From Bacteroidia bacterium (GTDB lineage: Bacteria; Bacteroidota; Bacteroidia; J057): a stretch of DNA of 64,000 bases. A program made the position numbers and the translations under genes. Positions 1 to 9,111 of the stretch are shown here, piece after piece (position 1 is the first letter of the stretch; each line of letters starts with the position of its first letter). The stretch covers positions 558,001 to 622,000 of the forward strand of contig JAWKNO010000003.1 of the NCBI GenBank assembly GCA_041391665.1, written 5' to 3'. Under the pieces are notes generated by a model. That model was given only the letters and a program-made list of their open reading frames with translations. It had not been told where the DNA came from and ran no database searches.

Positions 1-384
1 AAAATTAACTCCGGCAGTTTCAGAAAATACAATCGTAACCCACGAGGCGAAAAACCCTAAAAGAGTGATAAACAACAGCCGGAATAAAATAAATGTTCCT
101 GACGAAACCGGCATTACCCGAAGTACTGTAAACAGGTTTTCATCCTTTTCATCCAGCATAATCATCGAACTTAAAAATGCCGGCCCGGTAACACTCACCA
201 GACAAAGTATAGCCAGGACATACAACCGGTAGTCTTTTATGAGCGGGAAATAATTGACTGTCAATGGGAAGCCAAACCGCATAAGAACCGCCATAATTAC
301 CGGCAAAAAGCAGAAAATAATCAGCACCTTGTCCCGGAAAATATTCCGGATATCATTGCGGACAAGTATGAGGAAGTAATTCAT
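1..384 (-). CDS. ABC transporter permease, C-terminus cut by window edge
   Basis: The 128 visible codons run off the left edge of the window. The protein starts MNYFLILVRNDIRNIFRDKV, an amphipathic N-terminus typical of ABC-2 type permeases. It is followed by hydrophobic stretches at about residues 23-40, 52-75 and 92-118, separated by the short polar segment LDEKDENL. The ATG at 384 lies 20 nt after the stop of the preceding permease gene. It is the last visible gene of the TetR/ATPase/permease/permease operon, so the exporter probably uses two different permease chains. The substrate cannot be told from sequence. Assignment to ABC-2 permeases rests on hydropathy and context. Confidence 0.75.
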   Translation of the reverse strand, partial: MNYFLILVRNDIRNIFRDKVLIIFCFLPVIMAVLMRFGFPLTVNYFPLIKDYRLYVLAILCLVSVTGPAFLSSMIMLDEKDENLFTVLRVMPVSSGTFILFRLLFITLLGFFASWVTIVFSETAGVNF

Positions 385-404
385 ATCATTTTATTTACTG
401 AAGA

Positions 405-1091
405 TCAGTTGTATTTAATAAATGCCTTTTTCGCCTGAATAAATAATATCCATATCCACGGAACAGGATAAAACACAGCATATAAAATATCTCCGGTTTG
501 GGAGAATCCGGTAAAAGCTGCTTCGAATAAATTTAAAGCAGCCTGAGTGGGAATAAAATAAAGTAACCAGCTGTCTGTCAGGTGGAAAAAATTTAACAAA
601 GGAAGTATTAGCGGTGTAAGAAAAAATGGCAGGATCATTAAATACTGATTCAGTGTGCGGACACGCGACACGCCTATATACCCGATTAATAAAGCTAGAA
701 AGGAAGAATAAATAATTCCCAGTAACAAGTACAAATAATTAAAGTCCCAGCCATGGGCAATAATAGCCATAATAAATCCTGCGGGAATAGAAATCAGGGT
801 TAGAGAAAAGGCTTTTGCCCAGATATAAACAGATGGTTTTAAGGGAGTTATGACCAGGGCCTGAATGGTGTTTGCACCTTTTTCAAATAAGACCAATACA
901 CCGATAAACATAAACCCCAGCATAGCAGGATCAGAAAATATCAACGTAATTAATATTTTTTCATAGCCCTTCATGGGTAAAAAATAAAAAATCGCGGCAT
1001 AACTAATTGTAACCAGTGCTGTAATTGTCACAATATGGTACCGAATCTGAAGTCTCAGTTCCCATCCGATGGTATTAAGGAGCATTTTCAT
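405..1091 (-). CDS. ABC-2 type transporter permease
   Basis: A 228-residue integral membrane protein with about six hydrophobic helices, the usual size and layout of an ABC-2 permease half. The segment FEKGANTIQALVITPLKPSVY between helices 2 and 3 resembles the cytoplasmic loop of drug or lipid exporter permeases. Its ATG at 1091 overlaps the stop of the ATPase gene by 4 nt, which indicates translational coupling, and a second permease follows after 20 nt. Export of a hydrophobic drug or lipid is inferred only from the TetR-type regulator. Confidence 0.85.
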   Translation of the reverse strand: MKMLLNTIGWELRLQIRYHIVTITALVTISYAAIFYFLPMKGYEKILITLIFSDPAMLGFMFIGVLVLFEKGANTIQALVITPLKPSVYIWAKAFSLTLISIPAGFIMAIIAHGWDFNYLYLLLGIIYSSFLALLIGYIGVSRVRTLNQYLMILPFFLTPLILPLLNFFHLTDSWLLYFIPTQAALNLFEAAFTGFSQTGDILYAVFYPVPWIWILFIQAKKAFIKYN

Positions 1092-1939
1092 ATTAGTCTT
1101 TTTCCCGTTACCTGAATAAAAATATCCTCAAGTGAAGCCTCTTGTGAGTGAATGGATTCCAGCGGATGTTTTTGTAATATCTGCTGAAAACCTGCATTTA
1201 GCGCAAGGTTTTCCAGTGGAAAATCTTCTTTTTGCAGACTTCCATTTCGGTATTCTACTGTGACCATTTTTTGTCCGTAATCCATCCTGAGCTGGCGCGG
1301 GGTATCGATTGTGCGAATTTCCCCATCAGAAATAAATGCCACCCTGTCGCATAGTTCATTTGCATCTTGCATATTATGTGTGGTCAGGAATATGGTTTTC
1401 CCCAATACTTTTTGCTGAATAATGATATCTTTCATGATCCGGGCATTGTAGGGATCGAGGCCGGAAGTGGGTTCGTCAAAAAATAAAACTTCAGGATTGT
1501 GAAGGAGGGCGCGGATAAAATTCAGCCGCATCTTCATGCCTTTGGAATATTCCTCCACTCTTTTATCAGCATCAGGATCAAGTCCGACCATTGCCAGCAA
1601 TTCCATCGGATCGGCAGTTTTGCGTTTATAAAAAGAGGCAAAAAAAGCCAGATTTTCCCGGGCGGTAAGTTTGAGATAATGGTTGGGCAATTCGAAACCC
1701 ACGCCAATATGCTCGTAAAATGTGTGATCCCACGAAGGGAGCGGCTTGTCGAGAATGGAGATTTCTCCAGAGTAGCCACTCAGCAGGCGTATCAAAATTT
1801 TCTGAACCGTGCTTTTCCCTGCACCACTTGGGCCCAGAAACCCCAGGATTTCCCCTTTTTTTAAGTCAAAACTTATGTTTTTGACAGTAGGCGCTTTATT
1901 GCCACGGTAGGTAAATTGAAGATTATTTACAGAAATCAT
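1088..1939 (-). CDS. ABC transporter ATP-binding protein
   Basis: A 283-residue nucleotide-binding subunit. Walker A is GPSGAGKS (about residues 36-43), the signature region is YSKGMKMRLNFIRALL, Walker B is VLFFDEPTSGLD, and the H-loop is TTHNMQDA. The signature YSKGM in place of LSGGQ is usual in ABC-2 exporters of the CcmA type. The C-terminal 70 residues are the usual regulatory extension. It powers the two permeases encoded downstream. Its start lies 18 nt from one TetR-type palindrome and 54 nt from a second, so its transcription is very likely repressor-controlled. Confidence 0.93.
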   Translation of the reverse strand: MISVNNLQFTYRGNKAPTVKNISFDLKKGEILGFLGPSGAGKSTVQKILIRLLSGYSGEISILDKPLPSWDHTFYEHIGVGFELPNHYLKLTARENLAFFASFYKRKTADPMELLAMVGLDPDADKRVEEYSKGMKMRLNFIRALLHNPEVLFFDEPTSGLDPYNARIMKDIIIQQKVLGKTIFLTTHNMQDANELCDRVAFISDGEIRTIDTPRQLRMDYGQKMVTVEYRNGSLQKEDFPLENLALNAGFQQILQKHPLESIHSQEASLEDIFIQVTGKRLI

Positions 1940-1956
1940 AGCGAAGATGATTAAAA

Positions 1957-1972
1957 GCGACTGACCAGTCGC
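1957..1972. promoter_or_regulatory. TetR-type operator, copy 1 (promoter of the ABC genes)
   Basis: GCGACTGACCAGTCGC is a 16-bp inverted repeat with 6-bp arms, 18 nt upstream of the ATPase start. The same GCGAC-N6-GTCGC pattern recurs at 1993 and 2668. Two sites lie in front of the transporter genes and one in front of tetR, as expected for an autoregulated TetR repressor. Confidence 0.75.
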
Positions 1973-1992
1973 ACGATGGTCAAAAAATATAC

Positions 1993-2008
1993 GCGACTAC
2001 CCAGTCGC
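1993..2008. promoter_or_regulatory. TetR-type operator, copy 2 (overlaps the tetR stop)
   Basis: GCGACTACCCAGTCGC has the same 6-bp arms as copy 1 and is centred 36 bp from it. It overlaps the last codons and the stop of tetR, so the two sites together cover the 57-nt gap between tetR and the ATPase gene. Confidence 0.72.
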
Positions 2009-2659
2009 AGGTTTCAGGCCATGGACAAGAATTTCGGTGAAGGCCCTGACCGTATCCATAATTTCTTTTTCAGGAACCAAAGCCGTAGGATTTTCGTTGA
2101 TGATTTTTTTATGAGGGTGAATGCCGTGTTTGGTCAGCAGGAAGTCATATACTCCCAGTTGAACCTGAAAAACAATAAAAGCAATCACCTCTTCGGAGAC
2201 ATCCGCACGGATTTTGCCTTTTCCCTGAAATGATTTTACCATTTGCCTGATGATTTCCAGAATACGTCCCTTTACCTCGATCATCGAATCACCAAGGTCT
2301 TCACTATACCCTTCCAGATTTACATTGTAGAGAAATTGCCCCACGACGGGATTGTTCAGATCAAAAAGAATTCGCTGGTAGAAATTTTCATTCAGCAACT
2401 CCTGAAAATCTTCACTTTGGGCAAACAGATTTTGCACCTGTTTCATGCGCATTTGCATACCATGATCCAGAAGATGGAGGTACAGGTCTTTTTTATCTTT
2501 AAAATAGCGGTAGAATCCTCCTTTGGAAAGATTGAGGCGACGTACGATATTGGACACCGAAGCGCCCTGATAGTCGCGCAAAGCAAATTCTTCAAAACAT
2601 ATTTGCAGAATTTCCTCCCGGCGATCTTCAGGCAAGTTGAAAAAAGTTGAAAGTGGCAT
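1997..2659 (-). CDS. TetR/AcrR family transcriptional repressor
   Basis: A 220-residue regulator. The N-terminal helix-turn-helix lies at about residues 28-60 (GASVSNIVRRLNLSKGGFYR, then YFKDKKDLYLHLL), which is the diagnostic TetR pattern. The remaining 150 residues are the all-helical ligand-binding and dimer domain and, as usual, do not reveal the ligand. The gene starts 9 nt from a palindromic operator and is followed on the same strand by the ABC exporter genes, so it most likely represses itself and the exporter until an inducer binds. Confidence 0.92.
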   Translation of the reverse strand: MPLSTFFNLPEDRREEILQICFEEFALRDYQGASVSNIVRRLNLSKGGFYRYFKDKKDLYLHLLDHGMQMRMKQVQNLFAQSEDFQELLNENFYQRILFDLNNPVVGQFLYNVNLEGYSEDLGDSMIEVKGRILEIIRQMVKSFQGKGKIRADVSEEVIAFIVFQVQLGVYDFLLTKHGIHPHKKIINENPTALVPEKEIMDTVRAFTEILVHGLKPATG

Positions 2660-2667
2660 AATAAAAA

Positions 2668-2683
2668 GCGACTACCTGGTCGC
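2668..2683. promoter_or_regulatory. TetR-type operator, copy 3 (tetR promoter)
   Basis: GCGACTACCTGGTCGC sits 9 nt upstream of the tetR start codon. It keeps the outer GCGAC/GTCGC arms of the other two copies but has a different centre, which may mean different affinity. It supports autoregulation. Confidence 0.7.
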
Positions 2684-2700
2684 AAATATATAAAATTTTA

Positions 2701-2889
2701 CGGAATTATAAACTTATTAAGCAAAGGATTCACACAGAAGACGCAAAACACTTCTTAGCGACCTCAGCGTGAACGGAAGAATCTGTGATCGGAGATCCTC
2801 TCTCTGTTTTTTGACGCAGAGTCCCGCAAAGGAATCGCAAAGTTGCGCAGAGGGTATCATTCCCAAAAATAATAAGACAGAGATTCCAG
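2701..2889. repeat. Possible degenerate MITE-like intergenic element
   Basis: The left end CGGAATTATAAACTTATTAA matches the terminal sequence of the elements at 9112, 24713 and 26698. A possible weak right end is the run TCCCAAAAATAATAAGACAG followed by AGATTCC. The interior contains words of the kind often seen in dispersed intergenic repeats of Bacteroidota. It fills most of the gap between tetR and the DUF6807 gene, and no gene is supported here. Confidence 0.35.
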
Positions 2890-2921
2890 GATTTTTGTTT
2901 TTTTGGAGAAAAGCTCTTCCG

Positions 2922-4133
2922 ATGAAAAAATCAACTTCCCCCCTGTTCCTATTTTGCGCCCTGTTCATCCTGATCTCCTGCCAGTCGGGCCCTTCGGCTG
3001 AAATCGTAGTAAAAGCTGGCGAAAAAGACCTTGTGCCCTCTCCTCTATTTTTTGACATCCCTGCGCAGTTTGCTGCCTGGGAATACCTTGTGCTGGAAAA
3101 TGCCCAATCCGGAGTAAAAGTCCCCGCGCAGCGGCTGGACGGACGTGCAGTTTTTATTCCCGAAACAACCCTTAAGGCAGGAACAGAAGCGAATTATCAT
3201 TTGCGACCTTTGAGAGAGGGAGAAACATTCGCAGAAGTGGAAATTAATACCAGCGATGATAAAATTACGGTTTCTTATTCTGACAAGCCTGTATTGAGTT
3301 ATCAGATATCCACTATTTTTCCTGCTGACACCCTTCCTGCCTATTATCAGCGCAGCGGGTTTATCCACCCCATGTATGGACCCGATGGAGCCGTACTGAG
3401 CGATGACTTCCCCAAAGGCCATACCCACCAGCATGCGGTATTTTTTGCCTGGGTCAATGCCTTCTGGCAGGGGCACAAAACCGATTTCTGGAACCAGCAA
3501 CACGGAGAGGGAACCGTGCGAAACAGCGGAGTGGGAGAACATACCTCAGGCCCTGTTTACGGGCAGTTTAAGACCCAACAGGAACATCTGGGTATTGTCG
3601 AAGGAGACACAACGGTGATCCTGACTGAAACCTGGGATATAACCGTCTATGCCCTCAGCGATTATTTTATATGGGATATCACCTCGCACCAGGAGTGTGT
3701 AACCGACAGTCCGCTGAACGTGGCAAAATACCACTACGGCGGCATGGGTTTTCGCGGTTCGGAGCAATGGAACCCCGTCGCGGGCGAAGGATTTACCGCA
3801 AACTTTCTGACCAGCGAGGGCAAAACGCGGGCAGATGGCAACCACACCCGCCCCGACTGGGTGGCCATGTCGGGTACGATCGACGGCAAAACCGAGGGTT
3901 TCGCTGTGCTGGATCATAAGGACAACTTCCGTTTTCCGCAGTTTGTGCGCCTCCACCCCGACATGCCCTACTTTTGTTTTACCCCCATGGTGGAAGAGGG
4001 ATTTTACATCCGGAAAGGTGAACCCTACTCCTCCAGGTATAGAGTTGTCACCTTCTCAGGAGTGCCGGATAGAGAGTTGTTGGAGAGCCTGATGGTTGCC
4101 TTTAAAAGGGAAGTAACAGTTGTGGTTAAGTGA
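2922..4133 (+). CDS. DUF6807 (PmoA-like) lipoprotein
   Basis: The chosen ATG gives 403 residues and a clear lipoprotein signal, MKKSTSPLFLFCALFILISC, with the lipid-attached Cys at residue 20. The open frame extends further upstream but that part has no signal and lies in the intergenic repeat. The body matches the family once named methane oxygenase PmoA and now called DUF6807. Features are YYQRSGFIHPMYGPDGAVLS, then DDFPKGHTHQHAVFFAWVN with three His residues, and HEGT-like and GGMGFRG segments. Family members sit in sugar-catabolic loci of Bacteroidota and Planctomycetes, and the reaction is unknown to me. The His-rich motif suggests a carbohydrate-active or metal-binding site. It converges with the 4142 gene with an 8-nt gap. 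Confidence 0.8.
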   Translation: MKKSTSPLFLFCALFILISCQSGPSAEIVVKAGEKDLVPSPLFFDIPAQFAAWEYLVLENAQSGVKVPAQRLDGRAVFIPETTLKAGTEANYHLRPLREGETFAEVEINTSDDKITVSYSDKPVLSYQISTIFPADTLPAYYQRSGFIHPMYGPDGAVLSDDFPKGHTHQHAVFFAWVNAFWQGHKTDFWNQQHGEGTVRNSGVGEHTSGPVYGQFKTQQEHLGIVEGDTTVILTETWDITVYALSDYFIWDITSHQECVTDSPLNVAKYHYGGMGFRGSEQWNPVAGEGFTANFLTSEGKTRADGNHTRPDWVAMSGTIDGKTEGFAVLDHKDNFRFPQFVRLHPDMPYFCFTPMVEEGFYIRKGEPYSSRYRVVTFSGVPDRELLESLMVAFKREVTVVVK

Positions 4134-4141
4134 GAAGGTTT

Positions 4142-5689
4142 TCAGAAGGTGAGGCGGCCGAGGCGGTAATAATCACCGTTTTTGAATATCATTATTCCCT
4201 CGGAATATTCTTCGGAATAAACGGTCTGATAGACTTGTGATGGGTCTGTGAAAAATCCGTCTTCAACCGATGAATAAATAATTTTGCTGGTATAGCCTTC
4301 ACCTGGCTCTCCCAGACATACAAGTCTGACCGCCATTTTTTTTAAACTTGTGCTATTAAATGATTTTTCGGGTGAATAGCTGGAATTCAAACCCGGGTTT
4401 TCCGGGTGCGCTGAAATCAAAAGAAATATCTCCCTGGTGTTCTCCAAAAATCCATAGGATAGCCTGCCGCCTCTGTAAAAGAACTTTTTACGTGGTTTGG
4501 GAATAAAGGCAGTTCTGCTTAGTTCGCCCTCCGGGGAAATCTCTAGCACAATACCCTCAGATGCAGCAATTTTATCTTCGCCCTGATACATGTTTTCGTT
4601 CAGTTCGCCGAAGAAAACACCATGCGGCGATTTTGTAAAATCATTTGGAAACAAAGGTCCTTCCCAAAGGTTATTTTCGCCTGTATCTTCCGGCAGGCCA
4701 CTCAGCGTAAATAAGTTAGTTGAAAGGGGATGATATTTCTCTGATACAATTTTTCCGGTTTTTGGGTCAAAAGAGTGATACACGTAGCCTTTGATCTTTT
4801 TAAACGCCCCTAATTTCCAGTAGCCTATACGAAAAATAGAATCCTCGTGGGAAAGATCTGTCAGGAGAATATCAGACCACTTTTCTTTCAGTTCAAAGTT
4901 CTTTTCTTCAGGTTTTTCATTAAGTGGATTCACGGTATAGTACCTGAGGTTACCCCTGATCGAATCCTGTACTGATCCTGAATCAGTTTTTCCGCCAATG
5001 ACTACATTTCCATCCTCTCTGATTCCCACATCTGCCAGTTCCCATTTATTGGAATGTACAGGCAAAGTTATTTCAGCCTCCCATTGGTCCTCAAAATCCG
5101 TGGCAAGGACAGATAACCGGATAATGGGCTGTCGCAGCCTCCTTAGAGGAGTGTTATAGATCAGTATTTTCGAACCATCAGGAGAACTGGTAATTCCAAA
5201 TCTAATATTTTCAAACTCCGGGCGGTGAACATAACTACAATCCCAGATTTTCGTTCCTTCTTCGGGTATGCTCAGCGGGTTTGTGATTACTTCTCTTAAA
5301 TGGAGTTCGTGTCGTTTCTCTTTTCGGTTATCTTTATATGAGAGAAACACAAATTTTCCGTCGATTATCCAGCAATCAATAAAATCCTCCTGATCTTTTC
5401 TGATACCGATGATAACTCTTTTACTTTCAATAAATTCCAGATCAGGAGATACGTACTGAAGTATAAACCCTGTGGAGGGGTAATTACTTCTGTAGGTATA
5501 AACATTCTCAGGCAAACTCCATGGATAAAGCAAATACCCCATTTCATTGTTACCCACAATAACGGGGTTCTTCATGCGATAGCTTTCACTTACTTTAAAA
5601 ACCGGCCCCATTTCCAGATCAGGCAACTGAGCGGGTAGTAAACGCCATCCCCCCGCGACAATCGCAATAAAAAGCAGGTACTTTTTCAT
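4142..5689 (-). CDS. Secreted paralogue family protein, copy 3 (divergent)
   Basis: 515 residues, exported: MKKYLLFIAIVAGGW followed by an Ala-rich cleavage region near residue 20. The first 15 residues are identical to those of the two upstream paralogues, but the mature part has diverged. It has repeated beta-rich segments of the kind found in propeller-like proteins (EDGNVVIGGKTDSG, SPDGSKILIYN). It has no recognised catalytic motif. It follows the second copy after 11 nt and is the last gene of a three-gene operon on this strand. Function unknown; a cell-surface or periplasmic propeller is a guess. Confidence 0.8.
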   Translation of the reverse strand: MKKYLLFIAIVAGGWRLLPAQLPDLEMGPVFKVSESYRMKNPVIVGNNEMGYLLYPWSLPENVYTYRSNYPSTGFILQYVSPDLEFIESKRVIIGIRKDQEDFIDCWIIDGKFVFLSYKDNRKEKRHELHLREVITNPLSIPEEGTKIWDCSYVHRPEFENIRFGITSSPDGSKILIYNTPLRRLRQPIIRLSVLATDFEDQWEAEITLPVHSNKWELADVGIREDGNVVIGGKTDSGSVQDSIRGNLRYYTVNPLNEKPEEKNFELKEKWSDILLTDLSHEDSIFRIGYWKLGAFKKIKGYVYHSFDPKTGKIVSEKYHPLSTNLFTLSGLPEDTGENNLWEGPLFPNDFTKSPHGVFFGELNENMYQGEDKIAASEGIVLEISPEGELSRTAFIPKPRKKFFYRGGRLSYGFLENTREIFLLISAHPENPGLNSSYSPEKSFNSTSLKKMAVRLVCLGEPGEGYTSKIIYSSVEDGFFTDPSQVYQTVYSEEYSEGIMIFKNGDYYRLGRLTF

Positions 5690-5700
5690 GACAAAAAATA

Positions 5701-7347
5701 TTAAAAAGAAATCTGTCCAAGACGGCGGTTGTTTTTTCTTCTGTCTTGAAAAAATACAACTGCCTCATGCTGGGAAACCTGATAGGTAGTAGTTGAAAGC
5801 GAAATTGACTGGGCATCCCCCAGGTTAATAAGCTCACTTCGGAAGGTTTCTCCCTGGGAATTCAGGGTTACGAGCGCCAGAATACGTTTTTTGGGTTCTC
5901 TGTCTCCAAATACTTGTATCCTATCACGAGATCCTGCAGTGAGATTATCTATATGATCGTTAAATACAAAATATAGATTAGAATTATTCCAGAATATTCC
6001 ATACGAAAGAAAATAGAAATCATAATTGATGGCCTGCCTTTTGCGGATCATTTCAGCATTCTCAATAGTACCTTCAGGAGAGATGAAAATGACAATAATA
6101 TTATTCCGGTAAAAAACAGGGATTGTTTCCCTGGTTGACGAACTTACATAGCCCCCATTTGGACCCGCAGAAGTGGTAGTTTTAGTGGTTTGACGATCAA
6201 TTCTAAATTGTTCTTCTGCAACCAATACCGTTCTTCCGTCGCTCAGTGGGATCATTCTCCTGAAAACATAGTCGTAAAATATCCTTTTTTCTCTCGGTTT
6301 TTGAGGGGTATCTTCTTCATTCAAATCGTCATCGCCTCCAAACAATGACTTCCGAAGGTCAGAATAACTCTCTTTCATTATTTTATTACTCACCGGATCA
6401 ACTGCCAGATAATAAATACCTCTTACTTTAGTCGCATCTACTTTTTCGGAATATGCTCCTGCACAAACAATCTGCCCATTCTCCATTGGCTCAATATTAA
6501 CATCAATCAGGAATTTGTCTTCCAGATCAATCGTCAGCTCTGATGGGGTTTGCTTGTCAGATTCGAGGATAAGGATTTTAAAGTTGTAATTGGGTTTCCG
6601 ACCTACCGATTCGTCCTTTTTCTCAAAATAGTTTTTCCCCAGAATATAAACCTTACCGCTATTATCTACGGAAAAGCTCAAAACGGAGAAAAGTTCTTCC
6701 TGATAGGGCAACACAACTTCTTTTGACCAGAGCAAGCTCATATCATCGGAAAGTACTTTTAAAACAAATTTCTCCGGCAATCCTTTTTTCTGAGGAAGTT
6801 GTCCCACAACAAGTATCCGGGAAGTATCTGCAGAGTTGACAAAATAATACCACATAAACCCCTTGAAATTAGAACTTTCAAAGGAAACCTTGCCCAGGCT
6901 TTTTCCTTTAGTGGGAACGGCCAGTGTCTTTTTATTCATCTCACGAACAAACAATTCAGACCTGCCTTCCGTTCGTTCATTGAATACAGAAAACAAAAAT
7001 ATCCTACTATTTAGCATTAGCGCCCCCATCGCTCTTTCGGGCCTGCTTTTGGTTCCAAGTCCGATTTCGGCTTTTTTTTCCAGTTTGAGGTCCTTTCCAA
7101 ATTTTCTGAAAGGAACAGATTTTCTAGCATAAGCGGCTCCTTCATATTTAGTTATTTCCGAAAAGTTACCCAGGCGATAAGGAGACTGATACACATAATA
7201 ACCTGTTTCATCAGCACCGATAACCTCAGGATAGGTAGCTATGCCATAAATCGTTTCATTGTATTTGGGGCCCAGGCCAAAACCCTGCGCAGAGGAAAAA
7301 TGCCATCCCCCCGCGACAATCGCAATAAAAAGCAGATATTTTTTCAT
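5701..7347 (-). CDS. Secreted paralogue family protein, copy 2
   Basis: 548 residues with the signal MKKYLLFIAIVAGGW ending near SSAQ. It is close to copy 1 over its whole length, with a block in the middle almost identical in DNA (about 6455-6669 against 8110-8324, a single mismatch seen). Beta-rich, with propeller-like phrases such as SVDNSGKVYILGKN and MENGQIVCAGAY. A low-complexity Thr/Ser loop (RQTTKTTTSAGPNGGYVSSS) lies near residue 390. No catalytic residues recognised. Spacing to both neighbours is 11 nt, so the three genes are probably co-transcribed. Function unknown. Confidence 0.82.
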   Translation of the reverse strand: MKKYLLFIAIVAGGWHFSSAQGFGLGPKYNETIYGIATYPEVIGADETGYYVYQSPYRLGNFSEITKYEGAAYARKSVPFRKFGKDLKLEKKAEIGLGTKSRPERAMGALMLNSRIFLFSVFNERTEGRSELFVREMNKKTLAVPTKGKSLGKVSFESSNFKGFMWYYFVNSADTSRILVVGQLPQKKGLPEKFVLKVLSDDMSLLWSKEVVLPYQEELFSVLSFSVDNSGKVYILGKNYFEKKDESVGRKPNYNFKILILESDKQTPSELTIDLEDKFLIDVNIEPMENGQIVCAGAYSEKVDATKVRGIYYLAVDPVSNKIMKESYSDLRKSLFGGDDDLNEEDTPQKPREKRIFYDYVFRRMIPLSDGRTVLVAEEQFRIDRQTTKTTTSAGPNGGYVSSSTRETIPVFYRNNIIVIFISPEGTIENAEMIRKRQAINYDFYFLSYGIFWNNSNLYFVFNDHIDNLTAGSRDRIQVFGDREPKKRILALVTLNSQGETFRSELINLGDAQSISLSTTTYQVSQHEAVVFFQDRRKNNRRLGQISF

Positions 7348-7358
7348 TGTAAAAAATA

Positions 7359-9002
7359 TTAAAAAGAGATACGGCCAAGACGGCGTTTTTTATTGAATTG
7401 AAAAAACAAAACTGCCTCATGCGGAGAAACCTGATAGGTAGATGTCGGAATCGCGACTGACCGGGCTTCTTTAAGTGTCGTGAGTTGGCTTCGGAAGATT
7501 TCTCCTTTGGAATCGAGGGTTACAAGTTCCAGAATATATTTTTTGGCCCGAACCGAACTTCCAAAAGGTCTTATTTTATTATCGGATTCCGCATCAAGGT
7601 TTTTTATATGATCGTTAAATACAAAATACAAATTGGAATTATCCCGGAATATTCCATAGGAAAGAGAAATGAATTCATTGATGGAATGCTGCCATTTTCG
7701 GATCATCGAGGCTTTTTCGATTGAGCCGTCAGTGCCGATAACAACTACAATAATATTATGTCGATAAAAATCAATGTAGTGTTGAGTGGTTGTAGAAGTC
7801 ACAACTCCCGCATTTGGAGCCTTGGTGCTGGTAGTGGTGGTGGTTGAGTTGTAAAATTCGTATTGTTCTTCCGCAACTAATAGAGTTCTTCCGTCGCTCA
7901 GCGGGATCATTTTTCTGAAAACATAATTGTAAAAAGCCCTCTTATCCCTCGGTTTTTGGGGTTTATCTTCATCATCCAGGTCGTCATCGTCTCCAAACAT
8001 TGACAAACGCAGGTCGGTATAACTCTCCTTTATTATTTTATTACTTTCAGGATCAACCGCCAGATAATATATACCTTTCACTTTGGTCGCGTTTATTTTT
8101 TCGGAAAAAGCTCCTGCACAAACAATCTGCCCATTCTCCATTGGCTCAATATTAACATCAATCAGGAATTTGTCTTCCAGATCAATCGTCAGCTCTGATG
8201 GGGTTTGCTTGTCAGATTCGAGGATAAGGATTTTAAAGTTGTAATTGGGTTTCCGCCCTACCGATTCGTCCTTTTTCTCAAAATAGTTTTTCCCCAGAAT
8301 ATAAACCTTACCGCTATTATCTACTGAAAAACTCGAAACGGAGAAAAGTTCTTCCTGATAGGGCAACACAACTTCTTTTGACCAGAGCAAAGTCATATCA
8401 TCGGAAAGTACTTTTACCACAAATTTCTCCGGCAATCCCTTCTTTTGAGGAAGTTGTCCCACTACAAGTATCCGGGAAGTATCTGCAGAGGTAACAAAAA
8501 AATACTGCATAAACCCTTTAAAAAAAGAACTTTCAAAGGAAACCTTGCCCAGGCTTTTTCCCTTAACGGGAATGGTCAGCGCCTGTTTGTTCATCTCACG
8601 CACAAACAATTCCGACCTGCCTTCCGTTCGGTCATTGAATACAGAAAACAAAAATATCCTGTCTTTCAGCATAAGCCCCCCCATCGCTCTTTCGGGCCGG
8701 TTTGGGGTTCCAAACTGGATTTTGGCTTTAGCTTCCAGCCTGAGATCCTTTCCAAATTTTCTGAAAGGAACTGATTTTCTGGGGTAGATATAGTTTTCGG
8801 TTTTGTTTCTGTCCAAATAAGAACCATAATAAAAAACATTCTGGTACACATAATAACCGCTTTCATCAGAGCCTAAAATCTCAGGTGAGGTAATTATGCC
8901 TTTAATGTTTTCCTTGTATCTGGGCCCCAGGCCAAAGCCCTGCGCAGAGGAAAAATGCCATCCCCCCGCGACAATCGCAATAAAAAGCAGATATTTTTTC
9001 AT
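7359..9002 (-). CDS. Secreted paralogue family protein, copy 1
   Basis: 547 residues from the ATG at 9002. The frame is open for six further codons, but only this start places the signal MKKYLLFIAIVAGGW at the N-terminus as in the two paralogues. The same beta-rich architecture follows, including a Thr-rich loop (NSTTTTTSTKAP) and an acidic stretch DDDDLDDED. First gene of the three-gene operon. A possible -7 box TATTTTTG lies on this strand at 9053-9046. No family that I can name; predicted exported and propeller-like. Confidence 0.83.
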   Translation of the reverse strand: MKKYLLFIAIVAGGWHFSSAQGFGLGPRYKENIKGIITSPEILGSDESGYYVYQNVFYYGSYLDRNKTENYIYPRKSVPFRKFGKDLRLEAKAKIQFGTPNRPERAMGGLMLKDRIFLFSVFNDRTEGRSELFVREMNKQALTIPVKGKSLGKVSFESSFFKGFMQYFFVTSADTSRILVVGQLPQKKGLPEKFVVKVLSDDMTLLWSKEVVLPYQEELFSVSSFSVDNSGKVYILGKNYFEKKDESVGRKPNYNFKILILESDKQTPSELTIDLEDKFLIDVNIEPMENGQIVCAGAFSEKINATKVKGIYYLAVDPESNKIIKESYTDLRLSMFGDDDDLDDEDKPQKPRDKRAFYNYVFRKMIPLSDGRTLLVAEEQYEFYNSTTTTTSTKAPNAGVVTSTTTQHYIDFYRHNIIVVVIGTDGSIEKASMIRKWQHSINEFISLSYGIFRDNSNLYFVFNDHIKNLDAESDNKIRPFGSSVRAKKYILELVTLDSKGEIFRSQLTTLKEARSVAIPTSTYQVSPHEAVLFFQFNKKRRLGRISF

Positions 9003-9068
9003 ATTTCTGGATTTTGGCAAAAAATAATACCTGCATTTTTCTTTTCAAAAATAATCTACCAAAAAAAT

Positions 9069-9097
9069 GAGGCTACCCACATGCAGGGACAGCCTTC
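9069..9097 (-). terminator. Likely rho-independent terminator downstream of the 9321 gene
   Basis: GAGGCTACCC pairs imperfectly with GGGACAGCCTTC, followed on the minus strand by seven T (9067-9061). It shares the exact 20 bases TCTACCAAAAAAATGAGGCT with the stronger terminator at 11026. Confidence 0.5.
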
Positions 9098-9111
9098 TAG
9101 TGAAAAAAGAG

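Noticed and set aside
2769..2921. N-terminal extension of the DUF6807 gene
   Set aside because: The extension lies in an intergenic repeat and hides the lipoprotein signal; ATG 2922 is preferred.
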